Of a DNA stretch of 64,000 bases, positions 40,957 through 50,101 are shown one piece after another; position 1 is the first letter of the stretch, and the number at the start of each line of letters is the position of its first letter. Source of the stretch: Buttiauxella agrestis (GTDB lineage Bacteria > Pseudomonadota > Gammaproteobacteria > Enterobacterales > Enterobacteriaceae); the NCBI RefSeq assembly GCF_900446255.1, contig NZ_UIGI01000001.1:3560763-3624762 (forward strand), given 5' to 3'. The notes below the pieces were generated by a model. It was given only the letters and a program-made list of their open reading frames with translations, was not told where the DNA came from and did no database searches. The position numbers were made by a program, and so were the translations under genes.

Positions 40957-40970
40957 ATGTTAATAAACAT
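40957..40970. promoter_or_regulatory. Palindrome ATGTTAATAAACAT in the permease promoter
   Basis: ATGTT-AATA-AACAT, a perfect palindrome just after TTGACC at 40939-40944. Its half-site resembles the two GntR-like sites downstream, so it may be a third operator or part of the promoter. Weak evidence. Confidence 0.3.
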
Positions 40971-40995
40971 GAGGTGGTCCATTCCCGACAGCGTC

Positions 40996-41025
40996 ATGTT
41001 ACCGATATCATGTTACCGGTATCAG
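40996..41025. promoter_or_regulatory. Two abutting GntR-type operators
   Basis: ATGTTACCGATATCAT (40996-41011) and ATGTTACCGGTATCAG (41010-41025) both fit the E. coli GntR operator pattern ATGTTA-N4-TAACAT closely and overlap by two bases. They lie 60-90 bases before the permease ATG, where GntR would repress unless gluconate is present. Confidence 0.65.
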
Positions 41026-41086
41026 CAATCTGGTGAATTATGCTTAAAGCCTTTTTCACTTATAAAGTCGGCGCAGAGGAAAACAT

Positions 41087-42463
41087 ATGACCGAACTTAC
41101 AACCCATTACGGTGCAGGAACCCTGCTAGGGATCGCAGCCTGTGCAGTCCTACTCCTGCTTATTCTCATCATGCGCTTCAAGGTGCATGCCTTCTTAGCA
41201 TTAACGCTGGTGAGCGTTGTCGTTGCCCTGGTCACTGGCGTGCCATTCGACAAAATTGTCCCGACTATTTTGGGCGGTTTTGGTAGCACGCTGGCGGGCG
41301 TTGCACTGCTGGTTGGCCTCGGCGCGATGATTGGCCGTCTGCTGGAAATTTCCGGCGGCGCAAAAGTGCTGGCTGACACGCTGGTCGGTAAATTTGGTTC
41401 GCACCGCGCTCCGTTGGCGCTCGGCGTGGCTTCATTGCTGTTTGGCTTCCCGATCTTCTTCGATGCGGGTCTGGTCGTTATGCTGCCGATTATCTTCAGC
41501 GTGGCAAAACAGTTTGGTGGTTCCACGCTTAAATATGCGCTGCCTGCTGCGGGTGCGTTTGCCGTCATGCACGCCTTGCTGCCACCGCATCCGGGTCCGG
41601 TTGCTGCCAGTGAATTACTGGGTGCAAACATCGGCCTGTTGGTGATTGTTGGTCTGGTGATCGCACTCCCAACCTGGTACCTCGGTGCTTACCTGTTTGG
41701 CCTGTATGCGGGTAAAAAATTCGAAGTACCTTTGCCTTCTTCTTTCCTCGGAAGCGTGGAAGCCGATCCTAACCACCAGCCGCCAGCGTTTGGTACCGTT
41801 TTATCCATCCTGATGCTGCCACTGGTTCTGATCTTCCTCGATACCGGCCTGAACACCGCGACCGTGCTCGGTTGGGTAACTGCCGATAACATCGTGGTTC
41901 AGTTCCTGCGTATGTTAGGTAAAACTCCTATCGCCTTGCTGATTACCGTGTTCTTCGCGCTGGCAGTCTTTAGCGGCCGCCATAGCCGTCAGCATCTGGA
42001 AAAAGTGTGTGATGGCGCGCTTGGCCCAATCTGCGGCATCATTCTGGTGACTGGCGCGGGTGGTATGTTCGGTGGCGTTCTGCGTGCAAGCGGCATTGGT
42101 GATGCGCTGGCAGGTATTTTGTCTGATACCGGTATGCCGGTGATTGTTGCCGCGTTCGTTATCTCTACCGCTCTGCGTGTGGCGCAAGGTTCAGCAACGG
42201 TTGCGCTGACCACCACTGCGGCACTGATTTCCCCGATGGTCGCAGCAACTCCAGGCCTTAGCCAGTTCGACCTGTGCTTTATCGTGGTGGCGATTGCCGG
42301 TGGTGCAACCGTGTTGTCTCACGTGAACGACTCCGGTTTCTGGCTGGTCGGCCGTTTCCTTGAAATGGACGAGAAAACCACGCTGAAGACCTGGACCGTG
42401 ATGGAAACGCTTATCGGGACTATCGCCTTCCTGTTCGCTTTGGTCGGCAGCATTATTCTGTAA
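41087..42463 (+). CDS. GntP-family gluconate:H+ symporter
   Basis: Inner-membrane proton symporter of the GntP family. 458 residues with about 12-14 hydrophobic segments; family signatures FPIFFDAGLVVMLP, LPPHPGPVAASELLG, ALRVAQGSATVALTTT and GATVLSHVNDSGFWL. AGAGGAAAACAT precedes the ATG. Two GntR-like operators upstream support gluconate as substrate and membership of the GntR regulon. It is not a close copy of any single E. coli paralogue I can name, so no symbol is given. Followed by a strong terminator. Confidence 0.88.
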   Translation: MTELTTHYGAGTLLGIAACAVLLLLILIMRFKVHAFLALTLVSVVVALVTGVPFDKIVPTILGGFGSTLAGVALLVGLGAMIGRLLEISGGAKVLADTLVGKFGSHRAPLALGVASLLFGFPIFFDAGLVVMLPIIFSVAKQFGGSTLKYALPAAGAFAVMHALLPPHPGPVAASELLGANIGLLVIVGLVIALPTWYLGAYLFGLYAGKKFEVPLPSSFLGSVEADPNHQPPAFGTVLSILMLPLVLIFLDTGLNTATVLGWVTADNIVVQFLRMLGKTPIALLITVFFALAVFSGRHSRQHLEKVCDGALGPICGIILVTGAGGMFGGVLRASGIGDALAGILSDTGMPVIVAAFVISTALRVAQGSATVALTTTAALISPMVAATPGLSQFDLCFIVVAIAGGATVLSHVNDSGFWLVGRFLEMDEKTTLKTWTVMETLIGTIAFLFALVGSIIL

Positions 42464-42527
42464 ACGGTAGTTTGTGACTGATGTCACTTTAAACTATGGG
42501 CTAAGCTAAGTATCATCACTACAGACC

Positions 42528-42560
42528 AAACCCTCACTCTTACCGGTGAGGGTTTTCTTT
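42528..42560 (+). terminator. Intrinsic terminator after the GntP permease
   Basis: AAACCCTCAC-loop-GTGAGGGTTT followed by TCTTTT; perfect ten-base stem. Confidence 0.88.
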
Positions 42561-42619
42561 TGTAAGGTCCTCATCAGGCACATGACTGCCTGCTATTTAC
42601 ACGGAGAGAAACGAGAATT

Positions 42620-43030
42620 ATGTCCAGACCAGCCATTATCATTAATGAACTCGATGCCGAGCATATTGACCGTTTGCTGGAGAATCCACAATTTGCCAAC
42701 CAGCCGGTAGCAGCAGCGCTGAACGCAGAACTGGACAGAGCTGAAATGCGTAAGCCTGAAGATATTCCGGCTGATGTGGTGACGATGAATAGCCGCGTGA
42801 AATTCCGCGATTTGTCCTCGAAAGAAGAGCATGTGCGCACGCTGGTTTACCCGGCAAACCTGAAGGACAGCGATAACCAGCTTTCAGTGATGGCACCAGT
42901 GGGTGCGGCACTGTTGGGTTTGCGTGTGGGCGCGACAATTAACTGGACGTTACCGAACGGTAACCAGACACATCTGGAAGTGCTTGAGCTGCAATATCAG
43001 CCAGAAGCTGCGGGCGAATATCACCGTTAA
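42620..43030 (+). CDS. rnk: Nucleoside diphosphate kinase regulator Rnk
   Basis: GreA/GreB-related protein that binds RNA polymerase near the secondary channel; in E. coli it affects NDK levels. 136 residues, E. coli length. N-terminal short coiled coil, then the C-terminal FKBP-like GreA domain ([20 protein letters not shown], then [11 protein letters not shown]). GGAGAGAAACGAG precedes the ATG. Normally next to rna; here separated from it by the accessory block. Confidence 0.95.
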   Translation: MSRPAIIINELDAEHIDRLLENPQFANQPVAAALNAELDRAEMRKPEDIPADVVTMNSRVKFRDLSSKEEHVRTLVYPANLKDSDNQLSVMAPVGAALLGLRVGATINWTLPNGNQTHLEVLELQYQPEAAGEYHR

Positions 43031-43036
43031 TGAAAA

Positions 43037-43064
43037 TAAGGGCTTAATTTTCATTAAGCCCTTA
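43037..43064. terminator. Hairpin between rnk and the convergent helicase gene
   Basis: TAAGGGCTTAA(T)-TTTC-(A)TTAAGCCCTTA, a 12-base-pair AT/GC stem. It ends rnk and probably the minus-strand helicase transcript. Confidence 0.7.
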
Positions 43065-43083
43065 AACACATCAAAACAGTAAG

Positions 43084-46000
43084 TTACTCAGTCGTAGATA
43101 TTAATTTATTTTCCACAACCATTGCTTCATCCCGCAATAGAAGACTGTTTTCGATAAGGCCCTCAAGAATATCTAATATTGCTTTACGCAATACACTACT
43201 GGTCGATTTAAAACCTAGCATTCTCGAAATTGATACAACAATCTCATCATCAGTAGCCCCCAAATTATTCTTAACTACCTGGACCACTCCGATGGCAATT
43301 TCTTTTGGAGGAAGCATTTCAATCTTTCGCAGCCCTAAAGACTCGACATTCTGGCGGTTTCGAAGAGCAATTATCGATTTCTGGTGAATTAAAAACTGAC
43401 CGTCTCTGATAATATCCCCTTTTTTACACACAAGATTGGCCGCTCGGTCGACTACAGACTCAATCCTGGTACCTGTCCTCTGTAATCCCCAAGCGGTTCT
43501 AATTCTCGTAACAACTTCACTGAAGTGCACCGGTGACTCAATTTCAATTATTTGTTCAACTAATTCGGTCAGGATCCCTAAAGGTGTTTCATGCAGTTCA
43601 TAATTTAGGTGTGCGACTGGTTTAGCTTCAACGTAATCCTGCGAAGCAGTAGCAATAACATCGGCATCAACCAGTCCAATTTCAACGACGGGACCTCGAT
43701 CGACCGTTATAATATCGACTGGAACTGCGCGGGAACGATTTTGAGTTCTTTCTGATCGTTCTGACAATTCACGTTTTGCAGATTCAATTGCCTGCAATGT
43801 TCGCTGCAATTGTTCCGCTGGCCGTTGGAACCAATCAGTGCTCCAGATCCTATGAATAATCCATCCATGATCTTCGAGGACGGCCTGGCGTAAGCGATCG
43901 CGTTCTCGTGCAGAACGGGAGGAATGGTAAGCTCGTCCATCGCATTCGATACCCAGCAAATATCGACCCGGCATTTCAGGATCGGCAATCCCCAGGTCAA
44001 TAAAGAATCCAGCAATACCAACCTGCGGATGAACCTGGAAACCAGCTTTTTGGATAGCGTCAGCTACTTGTTCTTCAAAGATGCTGTCCATTTCTCTTTC
44101 TGTACGCTGAGCTAAGGAAATTTTGCCGGTTCGGGCATATTGCAAAAAGAGTTTGAACGCAATTACCCCTTTGCCCTTTGCTCTTTCCAAATCAATATCT
44201 TCGTCAGTAATTGAAGCGAATACCTCACAACGTCGTTTCGCACGGCTAATCAAAACATTGAGTCTTCGCTCCCCGCCCTCTGAGCCGAGGGGACCGAACC
44301 GCATAGCCATATATCCCTGAGGATTCCTGGCGTATCCTACTGATATCATAATAACATCACGCTCATCACCTTGAACGTTCTCAAGGTTTTTTACAAAGAA
44401 TGGCTCACTAAGATGGGCGTTAAAAAACTCTTCTAAATCTGGATTCAGTCGGCGCAAAAGTTCGAGTTCATCCTGAATCACTTTACGTTGAGAAACTGAA
44501 AATGTAGCCACACCTAAAGACTGCTCTGGGTATTTACGGGCATGTTCCATGATTGCCAAAGCAACTTGTTTGGCCTCTACAGCGTTTATGCCTTTTCCTG
44601 TTTCAAAAATACCATCTACAACCGGACGAAATTGCAGTCCCATCCCTGCTTCCTGCGTGTAAGGACTCGGCACAATAAAAAGTTTATTCTCATAAAATTG
44701 AGTATTTGATACGGCTATCAAAGATTCGTGCCTACTGCGGTAATGCCATCTTAACATTCGCTGCGGTAACCCACGGGCAACAAATAACCCAAGAATACTT
44801 TCAATATCTGAGACTTGAGCAATATCATCCTCATCATCGTTTACGGACTCAGTCATTTTGGCAAAGAAGCGTGTTGGTGGAAGTTGGCGTTCATCACCTA
44901 CAACGACAACTTGTTTACAACGTGCTATTGCACCGATTGCATCTACTGGTTGTATTTGACTAGCTTCATCCATAACTAAAAGGTCAAACTTTTGTTTTCC
45001 GGGGATTAGGAATTGAGCGACAGATAATGGACTCATCATCATTACAGGTTTTAGTGCCTGAATAGCAGATCCTGCCTTCAACATTAATTGTCGAATAGGC
45101 ATGTGACCTCTTTTCTTAACCATCTCAGCACGCAGAATCCCTACAGGACCGAATCCAGCATTTTTAGATGGGATTTGTCTATGATGGGTTCGTACTACTT
45201 CAAGGCTTGCAGCCTTGATTCGCTTGAGATCTAATTCAGCAAAGCCTGCAACCTGGCGAGAATGTAGCTCACCATCAAAACGAGCTAACTCAGGCTCTTT
45301 AGATACCATCGTTTTTAGTAATGACTCAAAATACGACCGCTCTACTGATGAGATACATGAATCTAAACTAAGTTTCCCATTTGCCAGGCTTTCAACAACG
45401 TCACCCAATCCAAATTTATGCGCCAGAGAAATACGATGCCTATAGGCAACCCACTTGGAAAGCTGCTCCGAATGAGATATCCAAGTTTGTAACTTCTCTT
45501 CCAGACATTTTAAAGATATCTGGGCAACGGTTGTCACTCCAAATAATGTCTCAGGCTCAGAGCAAAATTCATTTGCTATCTGAGTGATTTGATTTGATAT
45601 TTGCTCACCAGAATCCACAGCATCTTTTGCTGATTGAAGTACTGCATTGCAATCCGTTATTTTCGCAGCCACAAAACGCAAATCTGAATGCTTTTCAATC
45701 CAGTCAAATGCATGACAAAGTATCTGCAAATCGGAATGCTGTGCTTTCCAATCGGTGCCAAATGCATGCTCACCAACTTGACTTTCAGAATTGATCTGTG
45801 CAGCACGTTGCTGAAGCTCAATAATCTTCATGATCATCTGGCTTCGCTCGTCGATGCGTGAAGAAGGATTAAGCAAAACTTTTCGCGATATTACATCGAT
45901 CCAATTTAACTTTTGGACACGCTGTTCAATGAAAATTAGCGAGACACGTGAGATAGAGAGCTGATTTGAAAAATACTCTTCGGGCGAGTGTCCAAAGGAA

Positions 46001-48657
46001 TACCAAAGAACATCCAATTCTGTTCGAACTTGTTGTAGTAAATTGTTTAATTGTTGAGTTCTGAGCTTAATACCTTCCCTGTCAGCAAGGCGACCGGCCA
46101 ATTGCCGAGCCTCGGCTCCAACTCCACGTAATGTTCTCATCCATTCAACTAATGCCATTAAAGATGAACTATTACTTTTTTCTCCTCGCCAATCAGTGCC
46201 GAAGGCTGAACTACCAAATTCATTATTTTCTTTAATAGTTTTCTTCGCTACCTGGCCGCGGATTAGTTCATCTAACAACTGTATTTGTTGTTCAATTGGC
46301 AATGCTGAATTTTTGAGGAGAGAACCGACTAATGCTTTTGCCTTCCGCCAATCAGAATTGAAAAAGCGGAAGATCCCTGTATGGCTAGCAAGAGTATTTC
46401 TGGTCGCTAGTAAGTCCATTCCCCATGATGACTCGTTTATCTGATTTTCAATTGCGCTATATATGGAAGTGAATGTTGATATTGAATCTACTAGCTCTGC
46501 CGCTTTTTCTACGCCGTGATCCCATACAGAAGCAATAAAGGCATCTGGGCAGGCATCCGGGGCTTCCGCAACTCTTTCACCTAATGCAACAAGCCTCTCT
46601 ATTTCCTGAATAGTACTAAATCCCTCGTGAGTACCGAGTTCTTCATGCAGGCGCATCGCGTCTTGAGAAAGCTTCTGCAACGGATTAAGTAAGTTTCTAG
46701 ATGCAGAAAACCCCTTTGAATCAAAGTCTTGAGGTAACTTAGCGAGTGCATCATCCAGCTCACCGAGTGGTGTTTCTATTTCACTTAAAACGATATACGA
46801 CTCAACACTCTGATAAGCCTGTTGATACTCTCTAACATTATTAATAAGCTTTTTAACAGGAGCTAAATTTTCCTGCCAAATAGGAGAACTCAGTGCATCT
46901 GTGGAAATTTTAGGGGCATCTACTACAAATTCAGTAATTTCAACAAGACTTTCGAGATCGGATAATACAAGTGGCGGAGTAGTTGCTAGTTCACCAGCTA
47001 GATAAATAGTATCTGACTGTAGTTTTGTCACACTATTTTGCAAACCGCTTAATCGAGGAACTAGTCTTTCAACTTCTACTGGTAAAATTTCCTCAAGATT
47101 CACACCGTTCCATGGATGTTGGTCTGGTAAACCAATATCAGTGATCCTCTCAACGATCTCTTTAGCCAAATCAATCCTTTTGACAAAATCGTTTTGATTC
47201 CATTCTTCAAAATGATGCAGTTTTAAATCAGTGGGTGCCTGGCCTGCCTGACGCAAGCGTACAAGATGCCCCATGACTTGGTAAGGTGATAACTCTGAAG
47301 GATGATAAACTTTGTGAAGTCTTGTTGGGTGCTGATTTAGAGTGTCCCTTATAGCAGTTAAATTCTCTACAAGGACGTCAGGAAATTCACCTCTGGGTGA
47401 TCCTAACTCCCAAACTCGTTTTAATTCATCAAGAAAACCACGTTTATTGGCTTTATTACTATGTAATTCCAGACATGCATCGCCTACACCAGCCTGATCT
47501 AAACGACGTTTTACTACTTCAAGTGCCGCTAATTTTTCAGCAACAAAAAGAACTGTCTTCCCATCAGCAATTGCTGAAGCAATCACGTTTGCTATTGTCT
47601 GAGACTTCCCCGTTCCCGGAGGACCTTGAATCACAAGGCTTTTACCTTTACGAACATCATGTATAGCTAATGTTTGGGATGTATCGCTATCCATGATATG
47701 CAGCATATCACGCGGTGGAATTAACGAATCTATTGGTGCATCATCCGGGAACATTTCATCTCTACAATCAAAACCATTAACCATAAGAGATTGGATAATT
47801 GGTTGATCAGTTATGCGTTCGTTCTCAGGCCAGTTTGCAGGATCAAGGTCGCGATACATTAGAAATTTTGAGAAGGAGAAAAAACCAAGAGTGATATCAT
47901 TCTCCAATACTTCCCAATCTTTTTTTATAACAATAGAGTCGGCAACTTGGGACATATAACTAGAGATATCAAAATCATCATCCATATTCATTTCAGGTAA
48001 AATAATTTCATGTACCCGCTCTAAATAAGTTTCCAATGATAAATTTGGAATTATATCGTCTTGCCTAATTGTTAGTTTAAATCTTTCTCTGGCTGTGCCA
48101 CGTTCGAGATTTACAGGCAACAAAACTATCGGTGCATACCGAAGATTTTCTTTATTGTTAGGATCGATCCATTTGAGAGAACCCAGAGTTAGGAACAAAA
48201 TGTTTACACCCTGATCTTCCTCAAGAGTCCTTGAGTCATGGTACAGATCGAGCAACCGCTTCTGTAAGCCCTTTGACGTTAGGCGAGTCTGGAATTTTGT
48301 ATCTTGATGTTCAGCTTTTAGTTCAGAATTATCGTAGTTGACGTCAAAATCATATGTCTGTTCATCCGACTCTTCATTACTGCCTTCAGCATCGTTATCG
48401 TCAATCACTTCACCTTTTTTTCCTGCTCGGCCAGGAAGAAAAGTAAACGCTCGTCCTTCTTTCACCAGCAACCGATAGATTTCATCAGAACGCTCGTCCA
48501 CGATCTCAAGTTGCTTAGCTGTTTTAGTCCGTGGAATATTGAGAAGTTTGTTACGTGCTGTTAGGTCAAGAAGTTCTGTACGTGCTCGGTCAAGCTTTTG
48601 TTCTAACGATAAGCTGCCATTTTGAAAAGGTGAACTTTCATTATCAGACATATACAT
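43084..48657 (-). CDS. Giant DUF4011-type SF1 helicase with Vsr-like nuclease; probable phage-defence protein
   Basis: 1857 residues, the largest gene here. In order: DUF4011-like N-terminus (LDRARTELLDLTARNKLLNI, about 20-40; extends to ~300); Walker A GPPGTGKSQTIANV near 345; a ~870-residue helical insert; Walker B LLVMDEASQIQP near 1225 with GDERQLPP; SF1 motifs VQGDERDVIM (~1430) and LNVLISRAKRR; an MTES_1575/Vsr-like nuclease (GFFIDLGIAD, GIECDGRAYHSSRSARERDR, about 1540-1610, then IIHRIWSTDWF); and a DUF3320-like C-terminus. Proteins of this architecture are common in defence islands. The gene is visibly AT-richer than its neighbours, suggesting transfer. ATG 48651 is an alternative start. 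Confidence 0.88.
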   Translation of the reverse strand: MYMSDNESSPFQNGSLSLEQKLDRARTELLDLTARNKLLNIPRTKTAKQLEIVDERSDEIYRLLVKEGRAFTFLPGRAGKKGEVIDDNDAEGSNEESDEQTYDFDVNYDNSELKAEHQDTKFQTRLTSKGLQKRLLDLYHDSRTLEEDQGVNILFLTLGSLKWIDPNNKENLRYAPIVLLPVNLERGTARERFKLTIRQDDIIPNLSLETYLERVHEIILPEMNMDDDFDISSYMSQVADSIVIKKDWEVLENDITLGFFSFSKFLMYRDLDPANWPENERITDQPIIQSLMVNGFDCRDEMFPDDAPIDSLIPPRDMLHIMDSDTSQTLAIHDVRKGKSLVIQGPPGTGKSQTIANVIASAIADGKTVLFVAEKLAALEVVKRRLDQAGVGDACLELHSNKANKRGFLDELKRVWELGSPRGEFPDVLVENLTAIRDTLNQHPTRLHKVYHPSELSPYQVMGHLVRLRQAGQAPTDLKLHHFEEWNQNDFVKRIDLAKEIVERITDIGLPDQHPWNGVNLEEILPVEVERLVPRLSGLQNSVTKLQSDTIYLAGELATTPPLVLSDLESLVEITEFVVDAPKISTDALSSPIWQENLAPVKKLINNVREYQQAYQSVESYIVLSEIETPLGELDDALAKLPQDFDSKGFSASRNLLNPLQKLSQDAMRLHEELGTHEGFSTIQEIERLVALGERVAEAPDACPDAFIASVWDHGVEKAAELVDSISTFTSIYSAIENQINESSWGMDLLATRNTLASHTGIFRFFNSDWRKAKALVGSLLKNSALPIEQQIQLLDELIRGQVAKKTIKENNEFGSSAFGTDWRGEKSNSSSLMALVEWMRTLRGVGAEARQLAGRLADREGIKLRTQQLNNLLQQVRTELDVLWYSFGHSPEEYFSNQLSISRVSLIFIEQRVQKLNWIDVISRKVLLNPSSRIDERSQMIMKIIELQQRAAQINSESQVGEHAFGTDWKAQHSDLQILCHAFDWIEKHSDLRFVAAKITDCNAVLQSAKDAVDSGEQISNQITQIANEFCSEPETLFGVTTVAQISLKCLEEKLQTWISHSEQLSKWVAYRHRISLAHKFGLGDVVESLANGKLSLDSCISSVERSYFESLLKTMVSKEPELARFDGELHSRQVAGFAELDLKRIKAASLEVVRTHHRQIPSKNAGFGPVGILRAEMVKKRGHMPIRQLMLKAGSAIQALKPVMMMSPLSVAQFLIPGKQKFDLLVMDEASQIQPVDAIGAIARCKQVVVVGDERQLPPTRFFAKMTESVNDDEDDIAQVSDIESILGLFVARGLPQRMLRWHYRSRHESLIAVSNTQFYENKLFIVPSPYTQEAGMGLQFRPVVDGIFETGKGINAVEAKQVALAIMEHARKYPEQSLGVATFSVSQRKVIQDELELLRRLNPDLEEFFNAHLSEPFFVKNLENVQGDERDVIMISVGYARNPQGYMAMRFGPLGSEGGERRLNVLISRAKRRCEVFASITDEDIDLERAKGKGVIAFKLFLQYARTGKISLAQRTEREMDSIFEEQVADAIQKAGFQVHPQVGIAGFFIDLGIADPEMPGRYLLGIECDGRAYHSSRSARERDRLRQAVLEDHGWIIHRIWSTDWFQRPAEQLQRTLQAIESAKRELSERSERTQNRSRAVPVDIITVDRGPVVEIGLVDADVIATASQDYVEAKPVAHLNYELHETPLGILTELVEQIIEIESPVHFSEVVTRIRTAWGLQRTGTRIESVVDRAANLVCKKGDIIRDGQFLIHQKSIIALRNRQNVESLGLRKIEMLPPKEIAIGVVQVVKNNLGATDDEIVVSISRMLGFKSTSSVLRKAILDILEGLIENSLLLRDEAMVVENKLISTTE

Positions 48658-48998
48658 AGATTCCAGTACGTTGTTTTAGTGGATGACAAAATCATCCCCA
48701 CTCGGTGTAGTGAGTGGACATTTGAAGTGTTTTTTTATGATTTATCTATCTTACTCCTTCTCCTTACCCAAGGAAAATTAGAATACATATCATTAATTGA
48801 CATCTAGTTTATAAAGAATTTCATATAGGTTTTAAATTTGACTTAACAAAAACTTTTATTACATGAATGCAACATGACTCACATTTTTGTATCCAACAAC
48901 ATCTTTTTCTGAATAAGCAGTGAAAGGCATTATCATATAACCCCCTCGCTACCTTATGCTAAACGATGCTTTGGAGGATGTGTTTTTTGCTCATTTAG
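48658..48998. other. AT-rich control region upstream of the helicase gene
   Basis: 341 bases, no supported gene. Close to the helicase start are two inverted repeats: GGATGA-CAAAA-TCATCC (48680-48696) and CCACTC-N8-GAGTGG (48698-48717). The rest is AT-rich and would contain the helicase promoter and the 3' region of the next gene. Confidence 0.55.
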
Positions 48999-50015
48999 TT
49001 AAGCCGATTCCCGCTGAACCAACTCCCCGGAAATAATAATCTTCTGCGACGGCAACGTCGGCTCTTTAATCTTGTTCACAATCAACGTTGCGGCTTGTCT
49101 TCCCGCTTCTTCACTGGATGCCGAAACATAGGTAAACCGCGGCGAGGTGAGATTAATGTTCATCATGTCTTCAAAACCAATCAGCGAAACCTGCTGCGTT
49201 AAAAACACGTCTTTACCGACGGTACGCCCAACCTGCGCAATCCCATTCAGGCAGCCAATTATGGCCGAGGGGGAATGGCAAAGCATGGCGGTGATTTTGC
49301 TGTTTTTCTCAAGCAACTGGCGCGTTAAACGGGCCGCCGCTTCCGTATCATTTTCACAAACTGGCGACCACTCTTCACGGAACGGTAAATCATACTGCGC
49401 CAGCGCGTTGCGATAACCGAGCAAGCGTTCCTCGCGCATGAGATTTGCCGCCGTACCGCCCAGGTAAGCGATATTGCGGTGGCCGCGATCGATCAGATAG
49501 CGCGTCGCCTGGTTCCCGGCCTGGCGATTGTCCCGCCCAATCACGTCACGATGGCTGCTCACCGTGGACTCCGCGATAATCACCGTCGGCAACGAGCATT
49601 CAGAAATAAGTGACGGAATCGAGGCTAAACGGTGGTTGGCATCCAGGTAAATCACCCCAGCCACACCTTGTTGCGTAAACGACGTTAAGCATTGCTGTAG
49701 CTGTTGCGTGTCATCCTGCGGATGGCCGAGAAACACCATATAACCTTGTTTTTCAAGGTAGTGAACTACACTTGCCATCACATTAACGCAGAAAGAATCG
49801 TTAAAATCACGGATGATCAGGCCGATGAGATTGGAGGTGCTGGAACGCAGATTCGCCGCCGCGACATTATGGACATAGCCAAGTTGTTTAATCGCAGCAT
49901 TGACCTTTTCGATGGTCGCCTCGGAGATCTTCCCTTTTTGGCGCAGCACTAAAGAAACGGTGGAGACAGAAACTCCAGCCAGTTGTGCCACATCAATAAT
50001 ATTGACCTTTTTCAT
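48999..50015 (-). CDS. LacI-family repressor (MalI-like) next to a PTS permease
   Basis: 338 residues. I chose ATG 50015 (MKKVNIIDVAQLAGVSVSTV), with AAGGAACGGG just upstream; a TTG at 50033 is also in frame. The LacI HTH is typical (VAQLAGVSVSTVSLVLRQKG), followed by the hinge AAANLRSSTSNLIGLI and a periplasmic-binding-like sugar domain. It resembles MalI in size, and the pairing with a glucose-family EIICB resembles malI-malX, but malY is not adjacent. Likely controls the PTS gene and binds the twin palindromes near 51665. Inducer unknown. Confidence 0.85.
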   Translation of the reverse strand: MKKVNIIDVAQLAGVSVSTVSLVLRQKGKISEATIEKVNAAIKQLGYVHNVAAANLRSSTSNLIGLIIRDFNDSFCVNVMASVVHYLEKQGYMVFLGHPQDDTQQLQQCLTSFTQQGVAGVIYLDANHRLASIPSLISECSLPTVIIAESTVSSHRDVIGRDNRQAGNQATRYLIDRGHRNIAYLGGTAANLMREERLLGYRNALAQYDLPFREEWSPVCENDTEAAARLTRQLLEKNSKITAMLCHSPSAIIGCLNGIAQVGRTVGKDVFLTQQVSLIGFEDMMNINLTSPRFTYVSASSEEAGRQAATLIVNKIKEPTLPSQKIIISGELVQRESA

Positions 50016-50101
50016 CCCGTTCCTTTGCACCAAATATCCTTGTTATCAATACCATAAAGCCGCCGATAAACATATCGGCGGCTTGAAGGATGACGGGGAA
50101 A

